The notes: generated from the letters alone by a model not told the origin. A stretch of 64,000 bases of DNA from Janthinobacterium lividum (GCF_011601275.1 NZ_JAAOLY010000002.1:186001-250000); one strand, 5' to 3'; counted from the stretch's first letter, positions 28,207-39,521 are shown. Made by a program: numbers and translations.

Positions 28207-29865
28207 TTACTTGGCCCCGTCCTCCGGCTTGTGCGCCGGCGCCCTGAACCATTCACCGGGCGGCACCACGTGCGACTCCTTCGGGTCATCGATGTAATGC
28301 GGCGACGTGATCTGCACGTCGAATTCGTTGAAGACGTCGATAATGTTCTGGTGCAAGCGGTTCAGTACTTCGGCGCGCTGGCGGGGGACTTCGGCGCTGG
28401 CGTAGGCGACCAGGCGGTATTGCACATAATAGTCTTGCAGGGCCAGCTGCATCACGTACGGTTTTGGCGAAGTGGAAAGTTCCGTGGTGCGCGAGGCTGC
28501 CAGTTCCAGCATGGCGTGTACTTGCCGCCACGGCGTGGCGTAGCCGATGGTGACGGTGGAGTCGAGCACGAAGCCGCCGCCGGGCTGGGCGCGCGAGTAG
28601 TTCTTTGTCGTTTGCGACATCACCCACGCGTTCGGCAAGGCGACCTCTTCGCCGAGGCCAGTGCGCAAGCGCGTCTCAAACATGCCCACGTCGACCACCG
28701 TGCCTTCGCTGTCACCTACGCGCACATATTCGCCCTTGCGCAGGGCGCGCGTGTACATCAGGATCAGGCCGCTGGCGCCCTGGCCCACGATGCTCGACGC
28801 GCCGATCGACACCATCAGGCCGACCAGCACGGACAGGCCCTGGAAGGCGGCCGTGTGCGAGCCGGGCAGATACGGATACGCCATGGCCAGCGCGAACAGC
28901 CAGATCACCACGCTGGCAATGCGGCGCGTCGGCAGAGCCGTGTCCTTGTCGAGCCAGCCGATTTGCAATTCGCCGCTTTCCACGCGTTTGAACAGCGAGG
29001 CGGCCGTGGCGGCGATCAGGCGCGCGATGGCGAAGATCACGCAGACCAGCACCAGCCCCGGCAAGGCGCCGATGATGGCGTGGAAGACGTCGGCCGCCAC
29101 GTCGAACAGATAGCCGCTCAGGCTTTCGCCCCAGGAGCGCGTGTAGGGCAAGCGGCCCAGCACGAAGGCGGCCCACAGATAGGTGGCCATCAGGCGCAAG
29201 CCCCACAGCACGGCGCTGAGCAGCTGATACGCGAAGGCGATGTAATGTTCGGCGTCGAGCACGCGCACATTCTTCAGACGCACGTCGCGCAGGCGCGAGG
29301 CCAGCAGGATGCCGCTGCGGCGCTTGGCCCAGTGGTAAAAACGCGTCAAGCCCATCCACACGAGCCAGAACACGAGGGTGGCGGCCGCGCACACGGCGGC
29401 GGCGATGGCCAGGTAGCGCCAGCTGCTTTGCTCTCGATAGTCAAACACAGCCTTGCTCAGCTCGGCGGCTGCCGTTTTCGCCACGCTTTCCGTCGTGTCG
29501 CCAGCCAACTGGTTGACGTCGCCAGGCACGACGACGAACAGCTGCACGCCATCGAGCAGCACTTGCGTGCCTTCGGAAATCATGCGCGTGCTCGCCAGCA
29601 ACGGACCGTTTTTTGCCAGCACGCTTTCCAGGCGGCGCTGCGCACCGATGGCACGCTCGTCAGGCGGATAGCCGGCCAGCACGGCGCGGAAGACGAATAC
29701 CTTGCGGTTGGCGAACATCAGCGGCGCCGTCCTGGCCGCGGCAAGCTGCGACGGCGCCACAACGGTCCCGGCCTCCGCAACGAGCGCAGGCACGCCATCG
29801 TCCGCATGGGCTGCGGGCAACAGGAAAATGGTCAACAGGCACAACAGGCGGAGCAACGCGGACAT
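28207..29865 (-). CDS. MscS-family mechanosensitive ion channel
   Basis: A 552-residue inner-membrane protein with a signal-like N-terminus, a periplasmic region (residues 25-145) and about five to six transmembrane helices. The MscS pore helix and beta domain are visible: GLMVSIGASSIVGQGASGLILMYTRALRKGEYVRVGDSEGTVVDVGMFETRLR around residues 345-400, then LPNAWVMSQTTKNYS. Such channels release solutes under hypo-osmotic stress. The extended periplasmic domain is larger than in E. coli MscS. No partner gene is evident. Confidence 0.9.
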   Translation of the reverse strand: MSALLRLLCLLTIFLLPAAHADDGVPALVAEAGTVVAPSQLAAARTAPLMFANRKVFVFRAVLAGYPPDERAIGAQRRLESVLAKNGPLLASTRMISEGTQVLLDGVQLFVVVPGDVNQLAGDTTESVAKTAAAELSKAVFDYREQSSWRYLAIAAAVCAAATLVFWLVWMGLTRFYHWAKRRSGILLASRLRDVRLKNVRVLDAEHYIAFAYQLLSAVLWGLRLMATYLWAAFVLGRLPYTRSWGESLSGYLFDVAADVFHAIIGALPGLVLVCVIFAIARLIAATAASLFKRVESGELQIGWLDKDTALPTRRIASVVIWLFALAMAYPYLPGSHTAAFQGLSVLVGLMVSIGASSIVGQGASGLILMYTRALRKGEYVRVGDSEGTVVDVGMFETRLRTGLGEEVALPNAWVMSQTTKNYSRAQPGGGFVLDSTVTIGYATPWRQVHAMLELAASRTTELSTSPKPYVMQLALQDYYVQYRLVAYASAEVPRQRAEVLNRLHQNIIDVFNEFDVQITSPHYIDDPKESHVVPPGEWFRAPAHKPEDGAK

Positions 29866-29939
29866 GGCAGCAATGAAAAGTGACAGGGAGTAGCCATCAT
29901 GCCATGTAATCCTGGAAACTCAAGCGCTGCAGCTAGCGT

Positions 29940-30625
29940 TCAGCTCGCATCATGGAAAATGATGCCCAGGGTGTGACGCAAGCCCGAGCGCAGGCGCGAC
30001 ACGCCGTGGCGCATGTTCACGCGGTAACTGCCGCGCGTGCCATTCACGGGACGCAGCGCGACGGGAAAGAGGACGGCGTCGCCCTGCGCCAGCGGTACGA
30101 CCTCGGCGCGCGACTGCATGCGCGGGCGCTGCTCCGTCAGCACGAACTCGCCGCCCGTGAAATCGTCTTGCGGGCGCGACAACAGCACGGCCAGCTGCAG
30201 CGGAAACACGTGCTCGCCATACAGGTCCTGGTGCAGGCAGTTGTAATCGCCTTCGCGGTAGCGCAAGAGCAAGGGCGTGGGCCGGGTTTGCCCGGCCGCA
30301 TGGCAGCGCGCGAGGAAATCGGCGTGACTGGACGGAAAGCGCGTCTCGATACCCATGCTGGCGTGCCAGCGGTTGGCAATGACCGCCAAGGGGGAATACA
30401 AGCTCGTGCGCAAGGCCGCCACCACATCCGGCAGCGGATGCGCCCAATACTGATATTCGCCCTGCCCAAAACCATGACGCTGCATCACCACCTTGCTGCG
30501 AAAGCGCGACGCATCGTCGTACTGCGCCGCCAGCGCCGCGCACTGCGCAGGATTGAGCAAGCCCGGCACGACGGCGCAACCATGCGCATTCAGCTCATCC
30601 TCGATCTGCCGCCAATCGAGCGCCC

Positions 30626-30629
<4 letters not shown>
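29940..30629 (-). CDS. 2-oxoglutarate/Fe(II)-dependent oxygenase in the ada operon
   Basis: A 229-residue dioxygenase with iron ligands His133 and Asp135 (LHQDLYG), distal His208 (MRHGVSRL) and a following Arg for 2-oxoglutarate. It resembles the prolyl-hydroxylase-like proteins often found next to ada, rather than AlkB itself. The GTG start overlaps the ada stop by four bases (GTGA), so it is translationally coupled to ada and probably part of the adaptive alkylation response. The substrate (nucleic acid or protein) is unknown. Confidence 0.85.
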
Positions 30630-31681
<1,052 letters not shown>

Positions 31682-31751
31682 GGCGAACTCCGTGCAAGTC
31701 AATAGTAAGTCACCAGCATAGCCAGCACCGGCGCGCGCCACACTCCGGCGC

Positions 31752-31764
31752 TTGCTTTTGAATT
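31752..31764 (-). promoter_or_regulatory. Putative Ada box upstream of ada
   Basis: On the minus strand the sequence reads AATTCAAAAGCAA, that is A-box AAT, six bases, B-box GCAA, the spacing of the E. coli Ada site. It lies about 70 bases before the ada start codon, where an activator upstream of the promoter would bind. Only seven defined bases are involved, so chance occurrence must be considered. Confidence 0.55.
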
Positions 31765-31860
31765 CAAAAAGGCTGGCGGCAGGCATCGTGCTCGGTGCTA
31801 AAATCGGCCATCGCGCCTCCAGCCGGCGGCGCGCCCTGCCCGCGCCTCGGAGAAACCGCA

Positions 31861-32580
31861 TTGGACGATCACAATACACAAGAAAATACGCCCATTTTCC
31901 AGCGCATCAAGGATTTTTTGCTGGCCGGCATCGCCGCCGGACGCTGGAAGGAAGGCGACGTGATTCCATCCGAGCAAGCACTGGTGAAACAATTCGGCGT
32001 CTCGCGCATGACGGTCAACCGCGCCGTGCGCGAACTGACCAGCGAACAGGTGCTGACCCGTCGCCAGGGTTCCGGCACCTATGTGGCGCAGCAAAAATAC
32101 CAGGCGACACTGCTGGAAATCAAGAGTATCGCCGATGAAGTGCGGGCACGCGGACATATCCACCGCAGCAGCTTGCAATTGCTGGAACGCACCAAGGCAT
32201 CCGACTTGCTGGCCAAGCAATTCGGCCTGCCGCCCGAGCACCCGCTGTTCCACTCGCTGATCGTGCATTTTGAAAACGGCGTGCCGATCCAGGTGGAAGA
32301 CCGCTGGGTCAATCCCGAGTGCGCGCCCGACTACATGACGCAGGATTTTTCCAGCATCACGCCGAACGAATACCTGATGGCCGCCGCGCCCCTGCAAGGC
32401 GCCACCTACAGCATCGAGGCGCTGTCGGCGCCGCGCGACATCGCCGAAATGCTGGCCATCGACACGAAACAGGCGTGCCTGGTGCTGCGCCGCCAGACGC
32501 GCTCGGGCGGCAAGATCGCCTCGATCGCCACCATGTGGCATCCCGGGCACCGCTATCAGTTCGCGGGAAGTTTTACTTGA
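31861..32580 (+). CDS. hutC: Histidine utilisation repressor HutC (GntR/HutC family)
   Basis: A 239-residue regulator. Residues 12-75 are a GntR winged helix (IFQRIKDFLLAGIAAGRW, PSEQALVKQFGVSRMTVNRAVREL). The rest is a UTRA effector domain of the HutC type (YSIEALSAPRDIAEML, CLVLRRQTRSGGKIASIATMWHPGHRY), which binds urocanate in known members. The TTG start at 31861 is chosen because GGAG lies seven bases before it and the product then has the family length. hutC is divergent from ada and about 6 kb from the operon it should repress. Confidence 0.93.
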   Translation: MDDHNTQENTPIFQRIKDFLLAGIAAGRWKEGDVIPSEQALVKQFGVSRMTVNRAVRELTSEQVLTRRQGSGTYVAQQKYQATLLEIKSIADEVRARGHIHRSSLQLLERTKASDLLAKQFGLPPEHPLFHSLIVHFENGVPIQVEDRWVNPECAPDYMTQDFSSITPNEYLMAAAPLQGATYSIEALSAPRDIAEMLAIDTKQACLVLRRQTRSGGKIASIATMWHPGHRYQFAGSFT

Positions 32581-32776
32581 GGTCAGACATCGCGATTCGC
32601 TAGCACGATTTCGCGCCAAATTTCTCACGAATTCTCACCAAATCGCGAAAAAAATAGCCATTCAGGGGTAAAAAAAATCCCGTTTTGGCTGTTTCAGAAC
32701 TTAACTACTGTGAGCAAATATTCGATGCTATAGTTGCCGCCAGAAAGCGCCGCAGGCGTTTATTTGAGCGCGCATC

Positions 32777-35700
32777 ATGCACTGTCAGACCAGTTCCATC
32801 ATGCCCCAGAAAGGGATGCATTTGTCGTATTGCAGCCACACGAGTTTCAGCGCATCACGCCTTCGGCGCCCTGCGCTGCACCGGCTCGCTCATACGATGC
32901 TGGCGGCAGGCATGGCGCTTTCGCTGCCGGTGCAGGCGGCGGTACACGGCATGGCGCCAACACTGCTGTGGCCGTACGCAGCCGCCAGCGCCACGGCCCT
33001 GGCGGGACTGGCTTGCTGGCAAGCCTGGCGGCTGCGGCAACGATTGCACCGCCTGCTCCTGCCCGCGCACGCCCTGGCGGAACAGGATGCCGGGCAAGCC
33101 TTGCGCGGCGCGGCCTTGGCTGGCTGGACCTGGCGGCGCCAGTCCGGACGGCTGCAGTTCGCGCCCCAGTACCAGGACGTGCTAGGCGACAAGAGCGCCA
33201 AACTCGAGCATGCCCTGGGCGACTGGCTGGCCGAAGTGCACCGCGATGACCGCGCGCGCCTGAGTCTGGCATTTCACCAGCATCTGGATGGCCAGGCGCC
33301 CGGCACCTTCAATTGCGAATTCCGATTACGCCACAGCGATGGCCACTGGCGCTGGCTGCTGGCGCGCGGCGCCGTGCTGACACGCGCCTCGGATGGCGCC
33401 GCCACGCAGGCCAGCGGCATCATCTGCGATATCAGCGAACGCAAGCAGGACGAGCAATCGCGCATGCGCTCGATGCTGGAAGCGGCGCCGGAAGCCATGC
33501 TGGTGGCCGACGTCGAGGGCAAGGTGCATTATGCCAACCAGATCGGCGCGCGCTGCTTCGGCTATCCGCTGGCCGAATTGACGGGCATGTCGCTGGAGCA
33601 ATTGGTGCCGGAAAGCACGGCCGGCCAATCCGCAGGCGACCCGCAAGGGCGGCACAGCCTGCCGGGCCGGGTGATGATGGCGCGCCGCCGCGACGGCACG
33701 CACTTCCCCGCCAAGGTCAGCTTATCGCCGCTACGCATGGCCGGCCAGGTGTTTTCCATCGTCTCGCTGCGCGACATGACGCAGCGGCAACGCGCCGAGG
33801 AAGCGCTGCACGCCAGTTCCGAACGCTACCGCCTGATCGTGCAGACGGCGGCCGAAGGCATCTGGATGACGGATGCGGACGGCAAGACCACCTTCGTCAA
33901 TCCGAAGATGGCGCACATGCTCGGCTACACGGTGCAGGAAATGCTGGGCCGTCCCCTGCTCGACTTCATGGACCGCGACAGCCAGCTGCTGATGCAGCGC
34001 CGCCTGGCCAGCCACGGCAGCTTCGCCAGCCAGCCGGACCAGGTCGATTTCCGCTTCTTCCGCAAGGACCAGTCCAGCCTGTGGGGCTTGCTGTCGAGCA
34101 CCAGCATCCAGTCGGACAATGGCGAGCCGGGCGGCACCCTGGCGATGATCACCGACATCACGGAGCGTCGCCAGGCGTCGATCGCGCTGTCGAACTCGAG
34201 CCAGCGCATGGCGTCCGTGTTCGGCGCCGTGACGAACGGCCTGGTGGTGCAGGACAGCCACGGCCACATCCTGGAAAGCAACGCCGCCGCCGAGCGCATG
34301 CTGGCGGCCAGTCCGGCCAGTCAGTCCAACCGCAGCCTGTGGCAAGCCATCCACGAAGACGGTTCCCCCTTCGACCAGCGCAGCCATCCCGTGCACATCA
34401 CCCTGTCGACGGGTGTCGCCATGCGCGACGTGCTGATGGGCGTGCAGCAGCCCGACGGCAGCCTGTCGTGGCTGTCCGTAAATACGGAAGCCATCCGCGA
34501 TGAGTACGGCAAGGTGGGCATGGTGGTGGCCAGCCTGACCGACATCACGTATCACAAGCGCAGCGAGAGCGCTCTGCGCGAACTCAATGAACATCTGGAA
34601 GAGCGCGTGGCGCAGCGTACGGAGCAGCTGGACCAGGCCAAGCAGGTGGCCGAAGAAGCGAGCCTGGCAAAGGGCCAGTTCCTGGCCAACATGAGCCATG
34701 AAATCCGCACGCCGATGAATGGCGTGATCGGCATGGCGTACCTGGCGCTCAAGACGGATCTGGAACCGCGCCAGCGCGATTACCTGGAAAAAATCCGTTT
34801 TGCCGGAGAACACTTGCTGGGCATCATCGACGATATTCTCGACATCTCGAAAATCGAGGCGGGCAAGCTGGAAATCGAGCGCGTCAACTTCAGCTTCGAC
34901 CACGTGGTGCAAACCCTGATGACGGTGGTGGCGCCGCGCGCCGCCGGCAAGAACCTGGAATTGCTGTTTGAAATCGACCCGCAATTGCCGGCCGTGCTCG
35001 TGGGCGACCCGCTGCGCCTGGGGCAGGTGCTGATCAACTACGCCAATAACGCCATCAAGTTCAGCGAACAGGGCAGCATTACCGTGAAAGTGGGCAAGGT
35101 GGTGGCGGACGCCAAGCACTGCCTGGTGCGCTTTGAAGTGTGCGACCACGGCATCGGCCTGTCGCAGGATGAAATGAGCAAGCTCTTCCAATCTTTCCAG
35201 CAAGCGGACACGTCCACCACGCGCGAATATGGCGGCACGGGCCTGGGCCTGGCCATCTGCAAGCAGCTGGCGCAGCTGATGGGCGGCGACGTGGGCGTCG
35301 ACAGCCAGCCCGGCGCCGGCAGCACCTTCTGGTTCACGGCCAACCTGGGCATTTCCGACCAGGCCGCACCGGCCATGCTCGACAGCATGGTGCAAACGGC
35401 GGCGGCCATGCGCGCCAGCGCCGACGCGGCCCTGGTGATGCGCACGCTCAAGCATGCGCGCATCCTCCTGGTGGAAGACAATACGTTCAACCAGCAAGTG
35501 GCGCTGGAATTGCTGGAAGAAGCGGGCGCCTCCGTCTGCCTGGCCAACAATGGCGAGGAAGCGCTCGATTTGCTGCGCCAGACCCAGTTCGACTGCGTGC
35601 TGATGGACGTGCAGATGCCGCTGATGGATGGCTTGCAAGCAACGCGCCACATCCGCGCCGACCCGCAGCTGGCGCACTTGCGCGTGCTGGCCATGACAGC

Positions 35701-36244
35701 CACGGCCACCAGCGAAGATCGCGTGCGCTGCCTGGACGCGGGCATGGACGATTTCATTTCCAAGCCCATCCAGCCGGCCATGATGTACCAGACCATCGCC
35801 AGCTGGCTGCCGGCGCGCGAGACGCCGCCGCCACCGGCGCGCAGCCGCGCCGCGCCCGCCTTCAAGACCACCCTGGCGGGCGATCCGCAAGTGATCGACC
35901 TGTCGATCCTGGCCAAGTTGCTGGGCTACAACCCGGAGAAAGTGCGCAAGTTCGCCTTCAAGTTCCTGCAGACCACGCAGGATGGCTTCGGCGACATCGA
36001 TGCGGCCCTGGCGCGCGGCGACGTGCACCAGGTGCGCGAACTGGGGCACCGCATCAAGTCGTCGGCGCGCACCGTGGGTGCCCTGGGACTGGCCGAGCTG
36101 TGCCACAACCTGGAAACCCTGCCGCCGGGCGAACCGGCCGACGAGGCGGAGCGGGCACGGCACATCGTCGCGCGCCTGTGGCCCCTGCTGGAACAGATTA
36201 CCGAACAAATCATGAATAACACCAGCTTTGCCAATGACGATTAG
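32777..36244 (+). CDS. Multi-PAS hybrid sensor histidine kinase with receiver and Hpt domains
   Basis: A 1155-residue hybrid kinase. Two hydrophobic segments near residues 36-85 anchor it. Four PAS domains follow (about 112-223, 233-345, 350-465 and 475-595), then a coiled coil, HisKA with His641 (ANMSHEIRTPMN), HATPase (N-box YANNAIKF, G-boxes GHGIGL-type and GGTGLGL), a receiver with Asp944 (VLMDVQMPLMDG) and a C-terminal Hpt with His1091 (GHRIKSSARTVGA). All phosphorelay residues are intact. The ligand is unknown. The start is uncertain; in-frame ATGs exist at 32801 and 32816. Confidence 0.92.
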   Translation: MHCQTSSIMPQKGMHLSYCSHTSFSASRLRRPALHRLAHTMLAAGMALSLPVQAAVHGMAPTLLWPYAAASATALAGLACWQAWRLRQRLHRLLLPAHALAEQDAGQALRGAALAGWTWRRQSGRLQFAPQYQDVLGDKSAKLEHALGDWLAEVHRDDRARLSLAFHQHLDGQAPGTFNCEFRLRHSDGHWRWLLARGAVLTRASDGAATQASGIICDISERKQDEQSRMRSMLEAAPEAMLVADVEGKVHYANQIGARCFGYPLAELTGMSLEQLVPESTAGQSAGDPQGRHSLPGRVMMARRRDGTHFPAKVSLSPLRMAGQVFSIVSLRDMTQRQRAEEALHASSERYRLIVQTAAEGIWMTDADGKTTFVNPKMAHMLGYTVQEMLGRPLLDFMDRDSQLLMQRRLASHGSFASQPDQVDFRFFRKDQSSLWGLLSSTSIQSDNGEPGGTLAMITDITERRQASIALSNSSQRMASVFGAVTNGLVVQDSHGHILESNAAAERMLAASPASQSNRSLWQAIHEDGSPFDQRSHPVHITLSTGVAMRDVLMGVQQPDGSLSWLSVNTEAIRDEYGKVGMVVASLTDITYHKRSESALRELNEHLEERVAQRTEQLDQAKQVAEEASLAKGQFLANMSHEIRTPMNGVIGMAYLALKTDLEPRQRDYLEKIRFAGEHLLGIIDDILDISKIEAGKLEIERVNFSFDHVVQTLMTVVAPRAAGKNLELLFEIDPQLPAVLVGDPLRLGQVLINYANNAIKFSEQGSITVKVGKVVADAKHCLVRFEVCDHGIGLSQDEMSKLFQSFQQADTSTTREYGGTGLGLAICKQLAQLMGGDVGVDSQPGAGSTFWFTANLGISDQAAPAMLDSMVQTAAAMRASADAALVMRTLKHARILLVEDNTFNQQVALELLEEAGASVCLANNGEEALDLLRQTQFDCVLMDVQMPLMDGLQATRHIRADPQLAHLRVLAMTATATSEDRVRCLDAGMDDFISKPIQPAMMYQTIASWLPARETPPPPARSRAAPAFKTTLAGDPQVIDLSILAKLLGYNPEKVRKFAFKFLQTTQDGFGDIDAALARGDVHQVRELGHRIKSSARTVGALGLAELCHNLETLPPGEPADEAERARHIVARLWPLLEQITEQIMNNTSFANDD

Positions 36245-36314
36245 CTACCGCCAAATTATGCTATGGCAAGGTATCGGCATCGACAGCGATGCATATCAAC
36301 AGAAAGACTGAACG

Positions 36315-36773
36315 ATGAATACTGTATCCAACCAAACAAACCAGGAACACAATGAAGCAGGCCTGGCGCCGTTGCGCGTGCTGCTGCTGGACGACGACGT
36401 TTTCATGCTCGACGTGCTCAGCGACATGCTCGAGCAAATGGGCCCGTTCGACATCCGCTGCGAGTCGCACAGCGAACAGGCGCTGTCGACCCTGAAGCAG
36501 CACCAGCCGGACCTGCTGATCTGCGACCTGTCCATGCCCGACATCGACGGCATCGAATTCTTGCGCATGGCGGCTGAAAACGGCTTCCGCGGTGGCGTGG
36601 TCCTGCTGTCGGGCCTGCATTCAGCCGTGCGCCTGGCTGCCGAGCGCCTGGCCATGGCCAACGGCCTGCATATATTGGGCACCTTCCGCAAGCCGATGGA
36701 AAGCGCGGAATTGCAGCTGATGGTGAACTTGCAATTGCAGCACACGGCGCGTCAGGCCAGCGCGCAAGCCTGA
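36315..36773 (+). CDS. Stand-alone response regulator (receiver domain only)
   Basis: A 152-residue single-domain receiver. The acidic pocket is LLLDDDVFML and the phospho-acceptor Asp lies in LLICDLSMPDIDG near residue 76. Conserved Ser (VLLSG) and Lys (TFRKPM) complete the switch. There is no DNA-binding or enzymatic output domain. It starts 70 bases after the hybrid kinase on the same strand and probably takes phosphate from its Hpt domain or acts as a phosphate sink. Confidence 0.88.
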   Translation: MNTVSNQTNQEHNEAGLAPLRVLLLDDDVFMLDVLSDMLEQMGPFDIRCESHSEQALSTLKQHQPDLLICDLSMPDIDGIEFLRMAAENGFRGGVVLLSGLHSAVRLAAERLAMANGLHILGTFRKPMESAELQLMVNLQLQHTARQASAQA

Positions 36774-37087
36774 TCTCAGGACCAGGCAGGAGGGGCGGGC
36801 ACGGCGCTGCAGGCCAGCAGGCATGCGGCTTTGGCGCCCTGCCGGCACCTGCAGGAGCGATATGCTGGCGATATGCCTCAAGTTTTTCTGCAATAATCGC
36901 CACGCTTTGAAAAAATGGGTTATTATTTCAGCCATCCCCGCCTGCATACCTCTGGTCGCACCTTCCAAGAACATTGAATTCGTGCCCATTGTCCCCATCT
37001 TCTCATTGCATTCCAGGAAGCATGGATGGCGAACCAGCGTATGGTTAATTCCAGGCATTATTGATCCCACCCTCATTTGAGGAAAAT
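36774..37087. other. 314-bp non-coding interval between response regulator and trxA
   Basis: No open frame with a plausible ribosome site was found. The left half is GC-rich and holds weak imperfect stems without a U-tract; the right half is AT-richer, as expected for the trxA promoter region, but no convincing -35/-10 pair could be fixed. GAGGAAAAT just before 37088 is the trxA ribosome site. Confidence 0.5.
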
Positions 37088-37414
37088 ATGAGCGAAAATA
37101 TCAAACACATTAGCGATGCATCTTTTGAAGCAGACGTCCTGAAATCCGAGTTGCCAGTACTGGTCGACTTCTGGGCGGAATGGTGCGGTCCCTGCAAGGC
37201 CATCGCCCCGATCCTCGAAGAAGTGGCCAAGGAATATGCCGGCCGCATCCAGATCGCCAAGATGGACGTGGACGCCAACCAGGCAGTGCCTGCCAAGTTC
37301 GGCATCCGCGGCATCCCGACCCTGATCCTGTTCAAGGATGGCGTTGCAGCTGCTCAAAAAGTGGGCGCCATGGCCAAGGGCCAGTTGACCGCTTTCGTCG
37401 ACAGCAACATTTAA
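37088..37414 (+). CDS. trxA: Thioredoxin TrxA
   Basis: A 108-residue cytosolic thioredoxin reducing protein disulphides with electrons from thioredoxin reductase. The active site is Cys33-Gly-Pro-Cys36 in FWAEWCGPCK, with the cis-proline segment RGIPTLILF near residue 74. GAGGAA precedes the ATG at 37088. It lies upstream of rho on the same strand, the trxA-rho order also seen in E. coli and many other proteobacteria. Confidence 0.97.
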   Translation: MSENIKHISDASFEADVLKSELPVLVDFWAEWCGPCKAIAPILEEVAKEYAGRIQIAKMDVDANQAVPAKFGIRGIPTLILFKDGVAAAQKVGAMAKGQLTAFVDSNI

Positions 37415-37570
37415 TGTATGATGGGCAGCGCTGCGCCCGCAGCGCCGCCTGACTGGATAGACCGGGAAGCGGCTTTGCCCTCATTCGTGCACAGCCTTCC
37501 CCAATAATTAATCAACGCCACGCAGTCCCCTCCCCTACCTTTACATCCCGTCTCGGGACACTCAACACAT

Positions 37571-38833
37571 ATGCATTTATCCGAACTAAAGGCCCTACAC
37601 GTATCCGCCCTGCTTGAGATGGCGATCGGTCTTGACATTGACAACGCGGCCCGCTTGCGCAAACAGGAGCTGATGTTCGCTATCCTGAAGAAACGCGCCA
37701 AGTCCGGCGAACAGATTTTTGGCGACGGCGCCCTGGAAGTGCTGCCTGACGGCTTCGGCTTCCTGCGCTCGCCCGACGCCAGCTACATGGCGTCCACCGA
37801 CGACATTTACATCTCCCCTTCGCAAATCCGCCGCTTCAATCTGCACACCGGCGATTCGATCGAAGGCGAGGTACGGACCCCGAAAGATGGCGAACGCTAT
37901 TTCGCATTGGTCAAAGTCGACAAGGTCAACGGCGAATCGCCGGAAGCCTCGAAGCACCGCATCCTGTTTGAAAACCTGACGCCGCTGCACCCGAACGAGC
38001 CGCTGCGCCTGGAACGTGAAATGAATGGCCAGGAAAACATCACCGGCCGCATCATCGACCTGATCGCCCCGATCGGCAAAGGCCAGCGCGGCTTGCTGGT
38101 GGCGTCGCCGAAATCCGGCAAGTCCGTGATCCTGCAGCACATCGCCCATGCGATCACGGCAAATCACCCGGATATCACGCTGATCGTGCTGCTGATCGAC
38201 GAACGTCCGGAAGAAGTGACCGAAATGCAACGCTCCGTGCGCGGCGAAGTCGTCGCCTCGACCTTCGACGAGCCGGCCACGCGCCACGTGCAAGTGGCCG
38301 AAATGGTGCTGGAAAAAGCCAAGCGCCTGGTCGAAATGAAAAAAGACGTGGTCATCCTGCTCGACTCGATCACCCGTCTGGCGCGCGCCTACAACACCGT
38401 CATCCCTGCCTCGGGCAAGGTCCTGACCGGTGGTGTCGACGCGAACGCGCTGCAACGTCCAAAACGCTTCTTCGGCGCCGCGCGCAATATCGAAGAAGGC
38501 GGCTCGCTGACCATCATCGCCACGGCGCTGATCGAAACGGGTTCGCGCATGGATGACGTGATCTTTGAAGAATTCAAGGGTACCGGCAACATGGAAGTAC
38601 ATCTGGAACGCCGTCTGGCCGAAAAACGCGTCTACCCGGCAATCAACCTGAACAAATCGGGTACCCGCCGCGAAGAACTGCTGATCAAGCCGAACGAACT
38701 GCAAAAAATCTGGATCCTGCGCAAGTTGCTGTACTCGATGGACGAGATCGAGGCGATGGAGTTCATTCTCGACAAGATGAAAGCGACCAAAAACAACGCT
38801 GAGTTCTTCGACATGATGCGCCGGGGGGGATAA
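37571..38833 (+). CDS. rho: Transcription termination factor Rho
   Basis: A 420-residue hexameric RNA helicase that ends transcription at Rho-dependent sites. The N-terminal helical part is followed by the RNA-binding cold-shock-like region ([13 protein letters not shown] near residue 60), Walker A (SPKSGKSVI near 180), Walker B ([15 protein letters not shown] near 260), and the Q- and R-loops ([34 protein letters not shown] is the conserved stretch around residues 278-311). Length and motifs are standard. It follows trxA by 156 bases. Confidence 0.98.
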   Translation: MHLSELKALHVSALLEMAIGLDIDNAARLRKQELMFAILKKRAKSGEQIFGDGALEVLPDGFGFLRSPDASYMASTDDIYISPSQIRRFNLHTGDSIEGEVRTPKDGERYFALVKVDKVNGESPEASKHRILFENLTPLHPNEPLRLEREMNGQENITGRIIDLIAPIGKGQRGLLVASPKSGKSVILQHIAHAITANHPDITLIVLLIDERPEEVTEMQRSVRGEVVASTFDEPATRHVQVAEMVLEKAKRLVEMKKDVVILLDSITRLARAYNTVIPASGKVLTGGVDANALQRPKRFFGAARNIEEGGSLTIIATALIETGSRMDDVIFEEFKGTGNMEVHLERRLAEKRVYPAINLNKSGTRREELLIKPNELQKIWILRKLLYSMDEIEAMEFILDKMKATKNNAEFFDMMRRGG

Positions 38834-38840
38834 ACCTACT

Positions 38841-38925
38841 GCGCGGCCACGTTTGCGATTTCCGTTGCTCACCGTACTTTTGTACGGTTGCTCTACTTGA
38901 TCGCAACTGCGGCCTGCTCGCTACG
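38841..38925. repeat. Large imperfect hairpin downstream of rho
   Basis: The segment can fold into a long imperfect stem. The apex is the perfect CCGTAC-TTTT-GTACGG (38872-38887). The outer arms are GCGGCC..TTGCGAT on the left and ATCGCAA..GCGGCC on the right. No U-tract follows, so it is not a classical terminator. It may be a dispersed intergenic repeat or an mRNA-stabilising structure. Confidence 0.5.
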
Positions 38926-38963
38926 GTTTCTCCCTCACCGGCGGCAACATGCTGCCACCAAAG

Positions 38964-39065
38964 ACGTAGGTCGGATTAGGCCAGCAGGGCCGTAATCCGA
39001 CAACATTGTTGGCGCAGGCGGTGGTGTTGTCGGATTACGCGCTTGCGCGCTAATCCGACCTACGT
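38964..39065. repeat. Paired palindromic repeat element (REP/BIME-like)
   Basis: Two hairpin units each bounded by GTCGGATTA and TAATCCGAC, at 38970-39001 and 39029-39059, lie head to head. The whole element is itself inverted, since ACGTAGGTCGGATTAG at the left end matches CTAATCCGACCTACGT at the right. Such GTCGGATTA elements resemble the dispersed extragenic palindromes common in proteobacteria. No transposase is present. Confidence 0.7.
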
Positions 39066-39094
39066 TGCGCCACGCCGGCCACTCGCGATCATGC

Positions 39095-39120
39095 AAAGCC
39101 GCTTTCGAGCGGCTTTTTTA
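39095..39120 (+). terminator. Rho-independent terminator between rho and rpmE2
   Basis: An 8-bp stem AAGCCGCT / AGCGGCTT with a TTCG tetraloop is followed by a six-base T run. It is well placed to end the trxA-rho transcript, 260 bases after the rho stop and beyond the repeat element. Confidence 0.85.
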
Positions 39121-39251
39121 TTGCCGCCAGCCCGAAAGCGCTATATAATCTGCGGTTGCATTATTTTAACCCTGGCAAGTGATCGGCAATCGGGTCAAGA
39201 AGCAAGACGACCGACGAAGTGCTGTTTGGCTACCAAACTAGAGAGAAGACC

Positions 39252-39521
39252 ATGAAAGTCGATACCCATCCAGAATACCGCGAAGTTGTTTTCCACGATC
39301 TGTCGTGCGATTTCAAATTCGTTACCCGCTCGACCATCCAAACCCGCGAAAAAATCACCCATGACGGTAAAGAATACCCACTGGTGAAGATCGAGGTTTC
39401 GGCTGAATCGCACCCATTCTTCACGGGCAAGCACAAAATCGTCGATACCGCTGGTCGCGTCGAGAAGTTCCGTCAGAAGTTCGGTTCGGTTGGTTCGAAA
39501 ACCGCAGTCGCAGCAGGCTAA
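39252..39521 (+). CDS. rpmE2: Type B 50S ribosomal protein L31
   Basis: An 89-residue ribosomal protein of the large subunit. It starts [20 protein letters not shown] and has [11 protein letters not shown] and [25 protein letters not shown], the type B pattern without the paired zinc-binding CxxC motifs of type A. In many bacteria type B replaces zinc-dependent L31 under zinc limitation. The ATG at 39252 is chosen because relatives begin with MK at this point. No Zur-like site was recognised. Confidence 0.95.
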   Translation: MKVDTHPEYREVVFHDLSCDFKFVTRSTIQTREKITHDGKEYPLVKIEVSAESHPFFTGKHKIVDTAGRVEKFRQKFGSVGSKTAVAAG

